DNA from: Sphaerotilus montanus
Lineage (GTDB): Bacteria > Pseudomonadota > Gammaproteobacteria > Burkholderiales > Burkholderiaceae_C
Direction: 5' to 3'
Length of the DNA: 64,000 nucleotides
NCBI RefSeq assembly: GCF_013410775.1
Contig: NZ_JACCFH010000001.1
Span: 1,860,001 to 1,924,000 of the forward strand
A program made the translations under genes and the position numbers. Shown here piece after piece: positions 49,071-57,401 of the stretch. Under the pieces are notes generated by a model. It was not told where the DNA came from. It made no database searches and saw nothing but the letters and a program-made list of their open reading frames with translations. Position 1 is the first letter of the stretch; every line of letters begins with the position of its first letter.

Positions 49071-51434
49071 ATGCAAGCCCCCCTCCGTGTTGCCCTGGTG
49101 CATGAATGGCTGGTCAACCACGCCGGCAGCGAAAAAGTCGTCGAGGAGATCCTGAAGATCTACCCGCAGGCTGACCTGTTTTCAGTGGTTGATTTCCTGA
49201 AGCCGCACGAGCGCGGTTTCCTGCAGGGCAAGGTTGCCAAGACCACGTTCGTGCAGCGCCTGCCCGGCGCCGAAAAGCGCTTCCGCCACTACCTGCCGCT
49301 GATGCCGCTGGCGATGGAGCAGCACGACCTGTCCGGCTACGACCTGGTGCTGTCGTCCAGCCACGCCGTCGCCAAGGGTGTGCTCACGGGACCGGACCAG
49401 CTCCACGTCTGCTACATCCATTCGCCGATCCGCTACGCCTGGGACATGCAGCACCAGTACCTGAAGGAATCGGGCATGGCCAGCGGCGTCAAGGGCACGG
49501 TGGCCAAGCTGCTGCTGCACTACATGCGGCTGTGGGACGCCCGCACCGCGGCCGGTGTCGACCAGTTCCTCGCCAATTCGGCCTTCATCGGGCGCCGGGT
49601 GCGCAAGGTCTACCGGCGCGACGCGGAGGTGATCCACCCGCCGGTCGATGTCGAGCGCTTCGCACTGCGCACCGACAAGGAAGACTTCTACCTCACCGCC
49701 TCGCGCATGGTCCCGTACAAGCGCATGCCGATGATCGTCGAGGCCTTCTCGCGCATGCCCGACAAGAAGCTCGTCGTCATCGGCGACGGGCCGGAGATGG
49801 ACAAGGTGCGCGCCGTGGCCGGGCCGAACGTGTCGGTGCTCGGTTTCCTGGGCGACGCCGCGCTGGTCGACCACATGCAGCGCGCCAAGGCCTTTGTCTT
49901 TGCCGCCGAGGAGGACTTCGGCATCACCCCGGTCGAGGCGCAGGCCTGCGGCACGCCGGTGATCGCCTTCGGGCGGGGCGGCTCGCTGGAGACGGTGCGC
50001 GGCCGAGGCCACCCGGCGCAGCGCACGGGCGTGTTCTTCACGGAGCAGACGCCCGAGGCGGTGATCGCCGCGGTGGAGGCCTTCGAGGCGCTGCCGGTGC
50101 CGATCCGCCCGGAAACCTGCCGCGCGCACGCCGAGCAGTTCGCGCCGGCGCTGTTCCGCCAGCGGTTCCAGGCCGCGGTCGAGCGGGCCTGGGCGCGCTT
50201 CCATGCCGAGCAGGATCCCGAGCACCTGCCCGTGCTCTCCGACGTGCACACGCCGGCCCTGTCGCCGGAGCCGCCGCCGATGCTGCCGTACCCTGTCCTG
50301 ACGCCGATGTCGATTCCGGTGCCCGGATCCAGACCCAGACCCGGCGCCGTGGCGAGGTCGCCCGTGGCGATGGCCGAGCCGGTGGCCGCCGTGGTCGAGG
50401 CGTCTGCGCGGGTGGAGCCGGCACCCATGCCTCCGTCCCCGTCCCCGTCCATGTCGTCTCCCGCCCCCACGCCGATGCCCGCGCCGGCGCCCCCTGCCAT
50501 GTCCCCCTCCGTCTCCGATGCCCCCCGTCCTGATCCGGTCTTCGAGCGGCCGTTCGAGCTGCCGGCGGCCGATGCGCGGCCACGGTCGTCGCCCGGTGCG
50601 CCGGCGGTGCTGCGCCCGCTGGGCGAGATCATCCGCACGATGCGGCCGCTGTCGGATGGCGACATCGCGCACATCCTGGTCGTGCAGCGGCGCATGAAGC
50701 TGCGGTTCGGCGAGGCGGCGGTGGCCCTCGATCTGGTGACGCAGGCCGATGTGCTGTGGGCCTTGTCACAGCAGTTCAACTACCCGTACTCGCTCGACGG
50801 CAACGGGCTGCGGGGTGCGGATCTGGTGGTGGCGGTGGAGCCCTACAGCCCGCAGGCCGAGGCCTTCCGCGACCTGCGCAGCAGGATCATGGCCAACGAC
50901 GCTGCGCAGGGCCGCCAGCCCCTGGCAGTGGTCAGCCCGGACGCGGGGGATGGACGCACCTACGTCGCGGCGAATCTGGCCGTGACCTTCAGCCAGCTCG
51001 GCGAGCGCACGGTGCTGGTGGACGGCAATCTGCGCGATCCCGGCATCCACAAGCTCTTTGGCCTGAAGGAGCGCGCCAGCCTGAGCGACCTGCTCAACGG
51101 CCGCCGCCCCGCCAAGCCCTTCGACCGCTCGGCCGATCTGCCGGGGCTGTTCATCATGCAGGTGGGCGCACCGCCGCCGAACCCGCTGGAGCTGCTGCAG
51201 CAGCCGATGTTCGGCATCCTGCTGCGCGAGCTGCAGCGCGAGTTCGACCGTGTCATCGTCGACACGCCGCCCGCGCGCCACACGGCCGATGCCCGCGTGA
51301 TCGCCGCCACCTGCCGCCAGACGGTGCTGGTCGGTCGCCACGGCAAGACCGAGGCGCAGACGATGAACCTGCTGGTGGACCGTCTGCGCCGCACGCAGGC
51401 GACCATCGCCGGGGTCGTCCTCAATGACCACTGA
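49071..51434 (+). CDS. Fusion protein: GT4 glycosyltransferase + Pro-rich linker + MshEN-like/EpsG-like ATPase
   Basis: One open frame of 787 residues, ATG at 49071 after GAGG. Residues 1-385 are a GT4 enzyme (ALVHEWLVNHAGSEKVVEEI, IHSPIRYAWDM, SRMVPYKRM, donor-site AEEDFGITPVEAQACGTP). Residues about 386-514 are a Pro/Ala/Ser/Met-rich linker. Residues 517-573 resemble MshEN (RFGEAAVALDLVTQADVLWALSQQ). Residues about 590-787 are an EpsG-like ATPase: Walker A GDGRT (626-630), Walker A' VLVDGNLR (648-655), Walker B VIVDTP. The ATPase is a clear paralogue of the one at 43404, sharing QVGAPPPNP and RVIVDTP. No stop or well-placed internal start separates the parts. The last 14 bp overlap the convergent gene. 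Confidence 0.9.
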   Translation: MQAPLRVALVHEWLVNHAGSEKVVEEILKIYPQADLFSVVDFLKPHERGFLQGKVAKTTFVQRLPGAEKRFRHYLPLMPLAMEQHDLSGYDLVLSSSHAVAKGVLTGPDQLHVCYIHSPIRYAWDMQHQYLKESGMASGVKGTVAKLLLHYMRLWDARTAAGVDQFLANSAFIGRRVRKVYRRDAEVIHPPVDVERFALRTDKEDFYLTASRMVPYKRMPMIVEAFSRMPDKKLVVIGDGPEMDKVRAVAGPNVSVLGFLGDAALVDHMQRAKAFVFAAEEDFGITPVEAQACGTPVIAFGRGGSLETVRGRGHPAQRTGVFFTEQTPEAVIAAVEAFEALPVPIRPETCRAHAEQFAPALFRQRFQAAVERAWARFHAEQDPEHLPVLSDVHTPALSPEPPPMLPYPVLTPMSIPVPGSRPRPGAVARSPVAMAEPVAAVVEASARVEPAPMPPSPSPSMSSPAPTPMPAPAPPAMSPSVSDAPRPDPVFERPFELPAADARPRSSPGAPAVLRPLGEIIRTMRPLSDGDIAHILVVQRRMKLRFGEAAVALDLVTQADVLWALSQQFNYPYSLDGNGLRGADLVVAVEPYSPQAEAFRDLRSRIMANDAAQGRQPLAVVSPDAGDGRTYVAANLAVTFSQLGERTVLVDGNLRDPGIHKLFGLKERASLSDLLNGRRPAKPFDRSADLPGLFIMQVGAPPPNPLELLQQPMFGILLRELQREFDRVIVDTPPARHTADARVIAATCRQTVLVGRHGKTEAQTMNLLVDRLRRTQATIAGVVLNDH

Positions 51435-52521
51435 AGCGGCGGCAATCGAGCTGCGCGCCAGGCGTTGTCTGCACGAGGCGGCCGGCCCGCTGGCGCAGGT
51501 CGCCGTGGCGGCTGTGCTCGACCGTGTTGCCCTGCAGCAGGATGTCGCCCAGACCGGCTGCACCGTCCGGCACCGCATGGGTGTGCAGCTCGATGGCCGC
51601 GTGGCCGGTCGGCGCGGCCGTGACGCCGACGCGGGCGGCGGGCGTCTGGATCTCGCGCAGCCGGTTGTGCTCGATGCGGACATCGTGCACGCCGTGGGTG
51701 CGCCAGTTGCCTTCCTGCGCAACCAGCACGCCGGCTGCCCGCGCGATGCCGGTCACCGTGTTGCCGCGCAGCGTGATGTGCGCGCCGCCGACGATGGTCA
51801 GGCCGCGTCCCCAGCGGGCGCCGGAGACGGTGTTGTCGGCGACGAGGATGTCGCGCACCACGGGCTCGTTGTCGTAGGACACGATGGAGATCAGGTCGTC
51901 GCCCACGTCGTGCACCTGGTTGCCGAGCACGCGGCCGTGGCGGCTGCCGCCGGTGGTGTGGATGCCATCGGCCAGCGTGTGGCGCACGGTGTTGCCGGCG
52001 ATGGTGAAGTCGGTCGCACCGTAGACCAGCATGCCCACCGAGCCCGCGCCATCGACGGTCACGCCGCGCACGACATTGCCCCGCTGCGGGGTCGGGCCTT
52101 CGCGGTAGAGGCTGATGCGCGCCTGGGCTGGCTCGCTGCGGCGCTGGTCGGGTGCCGCGGTGAGCGTCAGGCCGTAGAGGCGCACGCCGTCGGCGCGCAG
52201 ACCGAGCGTGTGGTCGCGCGGGTCGGTGGCCTGCAGCGTCGCGCCCGGTCCCCACAGCGTCACGCCCGGCACGCTGACCAGCACGCTGCGCGCCTGCTGG
52301 TAGCGCCCCGGCGGAAACACCAGCCAGCCGCCCGGCTTGAGCGCCTTGAGCGCGCGGTCGATGGCCGCGTCGTCGGCGAGGTCGTCGTCGGCCACCGCCC
52401 CGAAGTCCGTCACCCGCAGCGCCCCCGCCGGCACCGCGGGCAGTGGAGCGAGCACAGCGCAGGCCTGCGCGCTGCCCACGCCCATCCCCAAGGCCACCAA
52501 GCATCCCCTGGAGACCCCCAT
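51421..52521 (-). CDS. Secreted right-handed parallel beta-helix protein
   Basis: From the ATG at 52521 the protein has 366 residues; a further in-frame ATG exists at 52566. A signal peptide (GCLVALGMGVGSAQACA) precedes a pectate-lyase-like start (LRVTDFGAVADDDLADDAAIDRAL). Repeated coils of the parallel beta-helix type follow (VRGVTVDGAGSVGMLVYGA, FTIAGNTVRHTLADGIHTTGG, ITLRGNTVTGI and others). Such proteins bind, cleave or epimerise polysaccharides, so it may trim or modify the polymer made here. It is the only minus-strand gene inside the locus. Its start codon overlaps that of the DegT gene on the other strand. Confidence 0.8.
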   Translation of the reverse strand: MGVSRGCLVALGMGVGSAQACAVLAPLPAVPAGALRVTDFGAVADDDLADDAAIDRALKALKPGGWLVFPPGRYQQARSVLVSVPGVTLWGPGATLQATDPRDHTLGLRADGVRLYGLTLTAAPDQRRSEPAQARISLYREGPTPQRGNVVRGVTVDGAGSVGMLVYGATDFTIAGNTVRHTLADGIHTTGGSRHGRVLGNQVHDVGDDLISIVSYDNEPVVRDILVADNTVSGARWGRGLTIVGGAHITLRGNTVTGIARAAGVLVAQEGNWRTHGVHDVRIEHNRLREIQTPAARVGVTAAPTGHAAIELHTHAVPDGAAGLGDILLQGNTVEHSRHGDLRQRAGRLVQTTPGAQLDCRRFSGH

Positions 52522-53797
52522 GAGCGCTGAGCACCCCGACCGCACGGACCGCACCGACCCACCCATCTACGTCACCCAACCCTTTCTGCCGCCACTGGCG
52601 GAGTTCATGCCCTATCTGGAACAGATCTGGGGCCGCAAGCACATCACCAACGGCGGCCCCTTCCACCAGCAGCTCGAAGCCGAACTGGCCGCCTACCTCG
52701 GCGTGCAGCACCTGGCGCTGTTCACCAACGGCACGCTCGGCCTGCTCACCGCGCTGCAGGCCCTGCGCGTGACCGGCGAAGTCATCACCACGCCGTATTC
52801 CTTCGCCGCCACCGCGCACTCGGTGCTGTGGAACGGCCTGAAGCCCGTCTTCGCCGATATCGACCCGCACACCTGCAATCTGGACCCCGACAGCATCGAG
52901 GCCGCCATCACCCCGCAGACCACGGCCATCATGCCGGTGCACTGCTACGGCCGGCCGTGTGATGTCGAGCGCATCCAGAAGATCGCCGACACCTACGGGC
53001 TGAAGGTGATCTACGACGCCGCGCATGCGTTCGGCGTGCAGTACAAGGGCAAGAGCCTGCTGAACTGGGGCGATCTGTCGGTGCTGAGCTTCCACGCCAC
53101 CAAGGTGTATTCGACCATCGAAGGCGGCGCCATCATCTGCCCGGACGCCAAGACCAAGCAGCGCATCGACTACCTGAAGAACTTCGGCATCGCCGACGAG
53201 GTCACGGTAATGGCCGCGGGCATCAACGGCAAGATGAACGAGGTGCAGGCCGCCTTCGGGCTGATGCAACTGAGGCACGTGGACGACTGCATCGCCCGCC
53301 GCGGCGAGATCGCCCGGCTCTACACGCAGCAGCTCGCCGGCTTGCCGGGCATCCGCGTGCCGGACGAGGCCTTGCACACGGTGCCGAACCACTCGTATTT
53401 CCCCATCTTCATCGGCCCGGACCACCCGCTCAGCCGCGACGCCGTCTACGACCGCCTGCGCCAGCACGGCATCCACGCCCGCCGCTATTTCTACCCGCTG
53501 CTCAGCGACATGCCGATGTACCGCGGCCTGCCGTCGGCCGCCAAGGACCACCTGCCGGTCGCGCACGAGATCGCCGCACAGGTGCTGTGCCTGCCGATCT
53601 ACCCGGCGCTGTCGGATGCGGACGTGCTGCGGGTGGTGGACGTGCTCCGCGGGGCGCTGGTGTACGAAGGATGGCCGGCGCAGACGGTGGCGCAGGATGG
53701 GGTGGCGGCGCCGGCAGCCGTGGGGGAGCCGGTCGCGGCGGGGAGCACGGCCGGGTCGTGGGTCGAGCGGCGTTCGGGGGGCGAGCGGCGGGTCTGA
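52520..53797 (+). CDS. DegT/DnrJ/EryC1 aminotransferase for an amino-sugar
   Basis: From the ATG at 52520 (GGAG six bases upstream) the protein has 425 residues. This PLP enzyme has the sugar-nucleotide aminotransferase pattern: HITNGGPFHQQLEAELAAYLG, LFTNGTLGLLTAL, TTPYSFAATAHS, YDAAHAFGV (PLP Asp) and SFHATKVYSTIEGG, whose Lys is the likely Schiff-base residue. It resembles VioA/FdtB-type enzymes that make 4-amino-4,6-dideoxy or 3-amino-dideoxy sugars, suggesting an amino sugar in the repeat unit. About 45 extra C-terminal residues, Ala/Gly-rich and ending ERRSGGERRV, are not part of the fold. Confidence 0.9.
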   Translation: MSAEHPDRTDRTDPPIYVTQPFLPPLAEFMPYLEQIWGRKHITNGGPFHQQLEAELAAYLGVQHLALFTNGTLGLLTALQALRVTGEVITTPYSFAATAHSVLWNGLKPVFADIDPHTCNLDPDSIEAAITPQTTAIMPVHCYGRPCDVERIQKIADTYGLKVIYDAAHAFGVQYKGKSLLNWGDLSVLSFHATKVYSTIEGGAIICPDAKTKQRIDYLKNFGIADEVTVMAAGINGKMNEVQAAFGLMQLRHVDDCIARRGEIARLYTQQLAGLPGIRVPDEALHTVPNHSYFPIFIGPDHPLSRDAVYDRLRQHGIHARRYFYPLLSDMPMYRGLPSAAKDHLPVAHEIAAQVLCLPIYPALSDADVLRVVDVLRGALVYEGWPAQTVAQDGVAAPAAVGEPVAAGSTAGSWVERRSGGERRV

Positions 53798-53825
53798 TCG
53801 ATCCTGCCCGCCGGCCCGATCTGTC

Positions 53826-55283
53826 TCAACGCCGCCAGAACTGCGGCGTGAACAGCACCAGCACCGCGAACAGCTCCAGCCGCCCCAGCAGCATCACCGC
53901 CGTGCAGATCCAGGTCTGCACGTCGCTCAGGCCCTGGTAGTTGCCGGACGGACCGACCTGCCCGAGGCCGGGGCCGGTGTTGTTGATGCAGGCCACGACC
54001 GCCGTGAAGGCGCTGATGATGTCCAGCCCGGTCAGCAACAGCGCCATCGTGCCCGCCACCAGCACCGCGCCGTAGACCAGCATGAAGGCCTGCACCGAGA
54101 ACAGCACCTGCGTGTCCACCACCGCGCCGCCCAGCGTCACCGGCCGTACCGCGCGCGGGTGCAGCAGCCGGGTGAACTCGCGCTGCACCTGCTTCATCAG
54201 CAGCAGCGAGCGGCTGAGCTTGATGCCGCCGCCGGTCGAGCCCGCGCAGGTCGCGAACCCGCACAGGAACAGCATCAGGATCGGCGCGAAGATCGGCCAC
54301 TGGGCGTAGTCCACCGTCGCGAAACCGGTCGTCGTCGCCACCGAGACGACGTTGAACGCGGCGTGGCGCAGCGCGGTCGTCCACTCCGGGTAGACGCCAT
54401 GCACGACCAGGAACACGGTCACCAGCGCCACGCTGCCCACCATCAGCGCAAAGAACAGCCGTGCCTCCAGGTCGCGCCACAGCGGCAGGATCGAGCGCCG
54501 CTGCCAGACGCGGAAGTACAGCGCGAAGTTCACCCCGGCCAGCAGCATGAACACGATCGCTACCGCCTCGACCCGCCCGGAGTTGAACGCCGCGAAGCTC
54601 GCGTCATACCCGGCCAGGCCGCCCAGGCCCATCGTCGAGCACATGTGCATGAACGCATCCGGCCAGCTCATCCCGGCCCAGCGGTAGCCGAGCAGGCAGG
54701 CCGTGGCCGCCGTGAAATACACCGCCCACAGCCCGCGCGCCGTCTCGGCGATGCGCGGGGTGAGCTTGTCGTCCTTCATCGGGCCGGGGGTCTCCGCCTT
54801 GAACACCTGGCTGCCGCCCACGCCCAGCAGCGGCAGGATCGCCACCGCCAGCACGATGATGCCCATGCCGCCCAGCAGCACCATGAAGCAGCGCCAGATG
54901 TTGATCGACACCGGCAGCTTCTCCAGCCCGGTCAGCACGGTGGCGCCGGTCGTCGTCAGGCCGGAGACCGCCTCGAAGTAGGCATCGGTCAAACTCAGAC
55001 CGGGGATGTGCAGCAGCAGCGGGATCGCCCCGAACACTGGCAGCACGACCCATACCAGCGTCGCTAGCAGGAAGCCGTCATGCGGCTGCAGCTCGCGGTC
55101 GAGGTGGCGGCAGTGCAGGAACAGCGCCGCGCCGATCGCCACCGTGATCGCCATCGACAGCGCGAAGCCGGCCTCGATGCCGTCGTGGCAGAAATGCGAG
55201 AAGCCCAGCGGCACCGCCATCGTCAGCCCGAACAGCATCAGCACGCCGCCGAGCACCTTGAACACCGGGTAGTAGTAGCGCAT
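53826..55283 (-). CDS. trkH: Trk potassium uptake channel subunit TrkH
   Basis: The protein has 485 residues, full length. Four selectivity-filter repeats can be traced (TTTGATV, MGLGGLAGYD, TTTGFATVDY and NNTGPGLG), and GSTGGGIKLSR is the TrkH signature. It conducts K+ together with the NAD/ATP-binding ring TrkA encoded 12 bp upstream. It is the last gene of the long minus-strand operon that begins at 63325. Confidence 0.96.
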   Translation of the reverse strand: MRYYYPVFKVLGGVLMLFGLTMAVPLGFSHFCHDGIEAGFALSMAITVAIGAALFLHCRHLDRELQPHDGFLLATLVWVVLPVFGAIPLLLHIPGLSLTDAYFEAVSGLTTTGATVLTGLEKLPVSINIWRCFMVLLGGMGIIVLAVAILPLLGVGGSQVFKAETPGPMKDDKLTPRIAETARGLWAVYFTAATACLLGYRWAGMSWPDAFMHMCSTMGLGGLAGYDASFAAFNSGRVEAVAIVFMLLAGVNFALYFRVWQRRSILPLWRDLEARLFFALMVGSVALVTVFLVVHGVYPEWTTALRHAAFNVVSVATTTGFATVDYAQWPIFAPILMLFLCGFATCAGSTGGGIKLSRSLLLMKQVQREFTRLLHPRAVRPVTLGGAVVDTQVLFSVQAFMLVYGAVLVAGTMALLLTGLDIISAFTAVVACINNTGPGLGQVGPSGNYQGLSDVQTWICTAVMLLGRLELFAVLVLFTPQFWRR

Positions 55284-55295
55284 CGCGGACCCGGC

Positions 55296-56678
55296 TCAGA
55301 AGAAGAAGGTCGCACCGACCTGGAACAGCTTTTCCACCGGCCGCACCAGCCGCTTGTTCGGCAGGAAGACGATGACGTGGTCGTCGGTCTCGATCACCGT
55401 GTCGTGGTGCGCCATCAGCACCTCGTCACCGCGCACGATGGCCCCGATCTGCACCCCGTCCGGGAGGGCGAGCTGCTCGATGCGCCGTCCGACCACCTTG
55501 GAGCTGCGCCGGTCGCCGCGGGCGATGATCTCCATCGACTCGGCGGCGCCCTGGCGCATGCTGTGGACGGCCTCGACGTCGCCGCGGCGCACGAAGGCCA
55601 GCAGCTCGCCGATGACCGCGTGCTGCGGCGAGATGGCCACGTCGATCTGCGTGCCCTGCACCAGCTCGGTGTAGGCGCGGCGGTTGATCAGCACGATGGC
55701 GCGGCGCACGCCCAGCCGCTTGGCCATCAGGCCGGCAAGGATGTTGTCCTCGTCGTCGCTGGTCAGCGCGATGAAGACGTCCATGTCGCCGACGTTCTCG
55801 TCGGCCATCAGGTCCTCGTCGGTCGAGTCGCCGTGCAGCACCAGCACGTCCGAGCCGAGGTCGGCCGCCAGGTAGTCGCAGCGCATCCGGTCGCTCTCGA
55901 TCAGCTTGATCTCGTAGCGTCCGCGCAGTTCGCGCGCCAGCCGCAGGCCGACCTTGCCGCCCCCGGCGATCATCACGCGCCGCACCGGCTGGTCACGCTC
56001 GCGCAGCGCGCAGAGCATGTCCGAGATGGCCGCCGTGCGCGTCAGCACGAAGGCCTCGTCGCCAGCCTCGATGCGCGTGTCGCCATCGGCCTTGACCGGC
56101 TGGTCGCCGCGGAACAGCCCGACCATGCGCATGTCCAGACCCGGCACCAGCGTCGGGATCTCGTCGAGCCGGTGCCCGACCAGCCGCCCGCCCGCGTAGG
56201 CGCGCACCCCCGCCAGCGTCACCCGGCCGTCGGCGAACTCGATGATGCGCAGCGCCTCGGGGTATTCGACCAGCTTGCGGATGTAGGTCGTCACCGACTG
56301 CTCGGGGCAGATGACATGGTCGACCGCGAAGCCGCCCTCGCGCGCCAGCAGCGGCGAGCCCTCGACGAACTCGGGCGAGCGCAGCCGGGCGATGGTGGTG
56401 GTGACGTTGAACAGGTCGTGCGCGACCTTGCAGACGGTCAGGTTGGTCTCGTCCATCGGGGCGCACGCGATCAGCAGGTCGCAGTCCTCGGCGCCGGCCT
56501 CGCGCAGCACCGAGGGCTGGATCGCGTTGCCGGTGACGCCGCGCAGGTCGAGCCGCTCCTGCAACTGGCGCAGGCGCTGCGGGTCGGTGTCGATGACGGT
56601 GATGTCGTTGCGCTCGGAGACAAGGCTTTCGGCGACGCTCGTGCCGACCCGGCCGGCGCCGATGATGAGGATGTTCAT
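55296..56678 (-). CDS. trkA: Trk potassium uptake regulatory subunit TrkA
   Basis: The protein has 460 residues with two RCK units, each with a Rossmann N-terminal part: IIGAGRVGTSVAESL (residues about 4-18) and MIAGGGKVGLRLARE (about 235). Each is followed by a TrkA_C domain. It gates TrkH in response to nucleotide binding. It starts 27 bp behind the PAP2 gene and precedes trkH by 12 bp. Confidence 0.96.
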   Translation of the reverse strand: MNILIIGAGRVGTSVAESLVSERNDITVIDTDPQRLRQLQERLDLRGVTGNAIQPSVLREAGAEDCDLLIACAPMDETNLTVCKVAHDLFNVTTTIARLRSPEFVEGSPLLAREGGFAVDHVICPEQSVTTYIRKLVEYPEALRIIEFADGRVTLAGVRAYAGGRLVGHRLDEIPTLVPGLDMRMVGLFRGDQPVKADGDTRIEAGDEAFVLTRTAAISDMLCALRERDQPVRRVMIAGGGKVGLRLARELRGRYEIKLIESDRMRCDYLAADLGSDVLVLHGDSTDEDLMADENVGDMDVFIALTSDDEDNILAGLMAKRLGVRRAIVLINRRAYTELVQGTQIDVAISPQHAVIGELLAFVRRGDVEAVHSMRQGAAESMEIIARGDRRSSKVVGRRIEQLALPDGVQIGAIVRGDEVLMAHHDTVIETDDHVIVFLPNKRLVRPVEKLFQVGATFFF

Positions 56679-56705
56679 GGGGGCGATTATGGAGACGCCC
56701 TGTGC

Positions 56706-57401
56706 TCAGCCCCTGTCGCGCGCATGAACGAGGCGCTGTCGCAGGCGCCAGCGCAACCAGCCCGCCCGGATCAGCAGGCACACCCCGTGCATCACCAGCC
56801 CGGCCAGCACGATGTCGCTCAGGAAATGCCCACCCTGCAGCACCCGCCCGGCCCCCACCAGCAACCCGGCCACCACGCCGATGCGCCACCAGCGGCGCCG
56901 CGTGGCGGGCGTGCCGAGCAGGCCGACCGCCATCAGCGTGAACCCGGTGGCGGCGTGGCCGCTGACGAAGGAGCAGTTCCGGTCGCAGTACGGACTGACC
57001 GTGCCGGCGGACTGGAACGGGTGCGGGCCGCCGAACGCGCTGACTTCGGTCGGGCGCGGACGGCCCCAGTGGTCCTTCAGCCCGACGTTGACCACGCCCC
57101 ACAACCCCAGCACCAGTGCCAGCAGCAGCACCTGCGCGCGGCGACGCCACCGCAGCGGCGTGTGCGCCCTGAACAGCATCACCAGGGACGCCAGCAACAG
57201 GAACCGCCCGATCCACGGCACCGCCAGATAGACCCACCGCACCGGCGGGGTGTCCCCCAGCGGAAAGCGGCTGGGTCCGTCCGCGTCGAAGACGGCACCG
57301 CTCACGCCCAGGTCCAGCTCCGGCCAGAGGCGAAACAGCGCCAGCGCCACCAGGGTGCAGACGGCCCAGCGCAGCAGCGCGGTCGGGTGTCGCCACTTCA
57401 T
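56706..57401 (-). CDS. PAP2-family lipid phosphatase
   Basis: From the ATG at 57401 the protein has 231 residues and about six helices. The three PAP2 motifs are visible: KDHWGRPRP, VSGHAATGF and RVLQGGHFLSDIV. A loop FGGPHPFQSAG...YCDRNCSFVSGH precedes the second, as in lipid A 1-/4'-phosphatase-like members (LpxE/LpxF group). It may dephosphorylate lipid A or a polyprenyl diphosphate. It overlaps the upstream transferase by 4 bp. Confidence 0.88.
   Translation of the reverse strand: MKWRHPTALLRWAVCTLVALALFRLWPELDLGVSGAVFDADGPSRFPLGDTPPVRWVYLAVPWIGRFLLLASLVMLFRAHTPLRWRRRAQVLLLALVLGLWGVVNVGLKDHWGRPRPTEVSAFGGPHPFQSAGTVSPYCDRNCSFVSGHAATGFTLMAVGLLGTPATRRRWWRIGVVAGLLVGAGRVLQGGHFLSDIVLAGLVMHGVCLLIRAGWLRWRLRQRLVHARDRG

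Noticed and set aside
50960-53566. An 868-codon minus-strand frame across the fusion, beta-helix and DegT genes
   Set aside because: It conflicts with three well-supported genes and shows no recognisable domain. Long antisense frames are common at this GC content.
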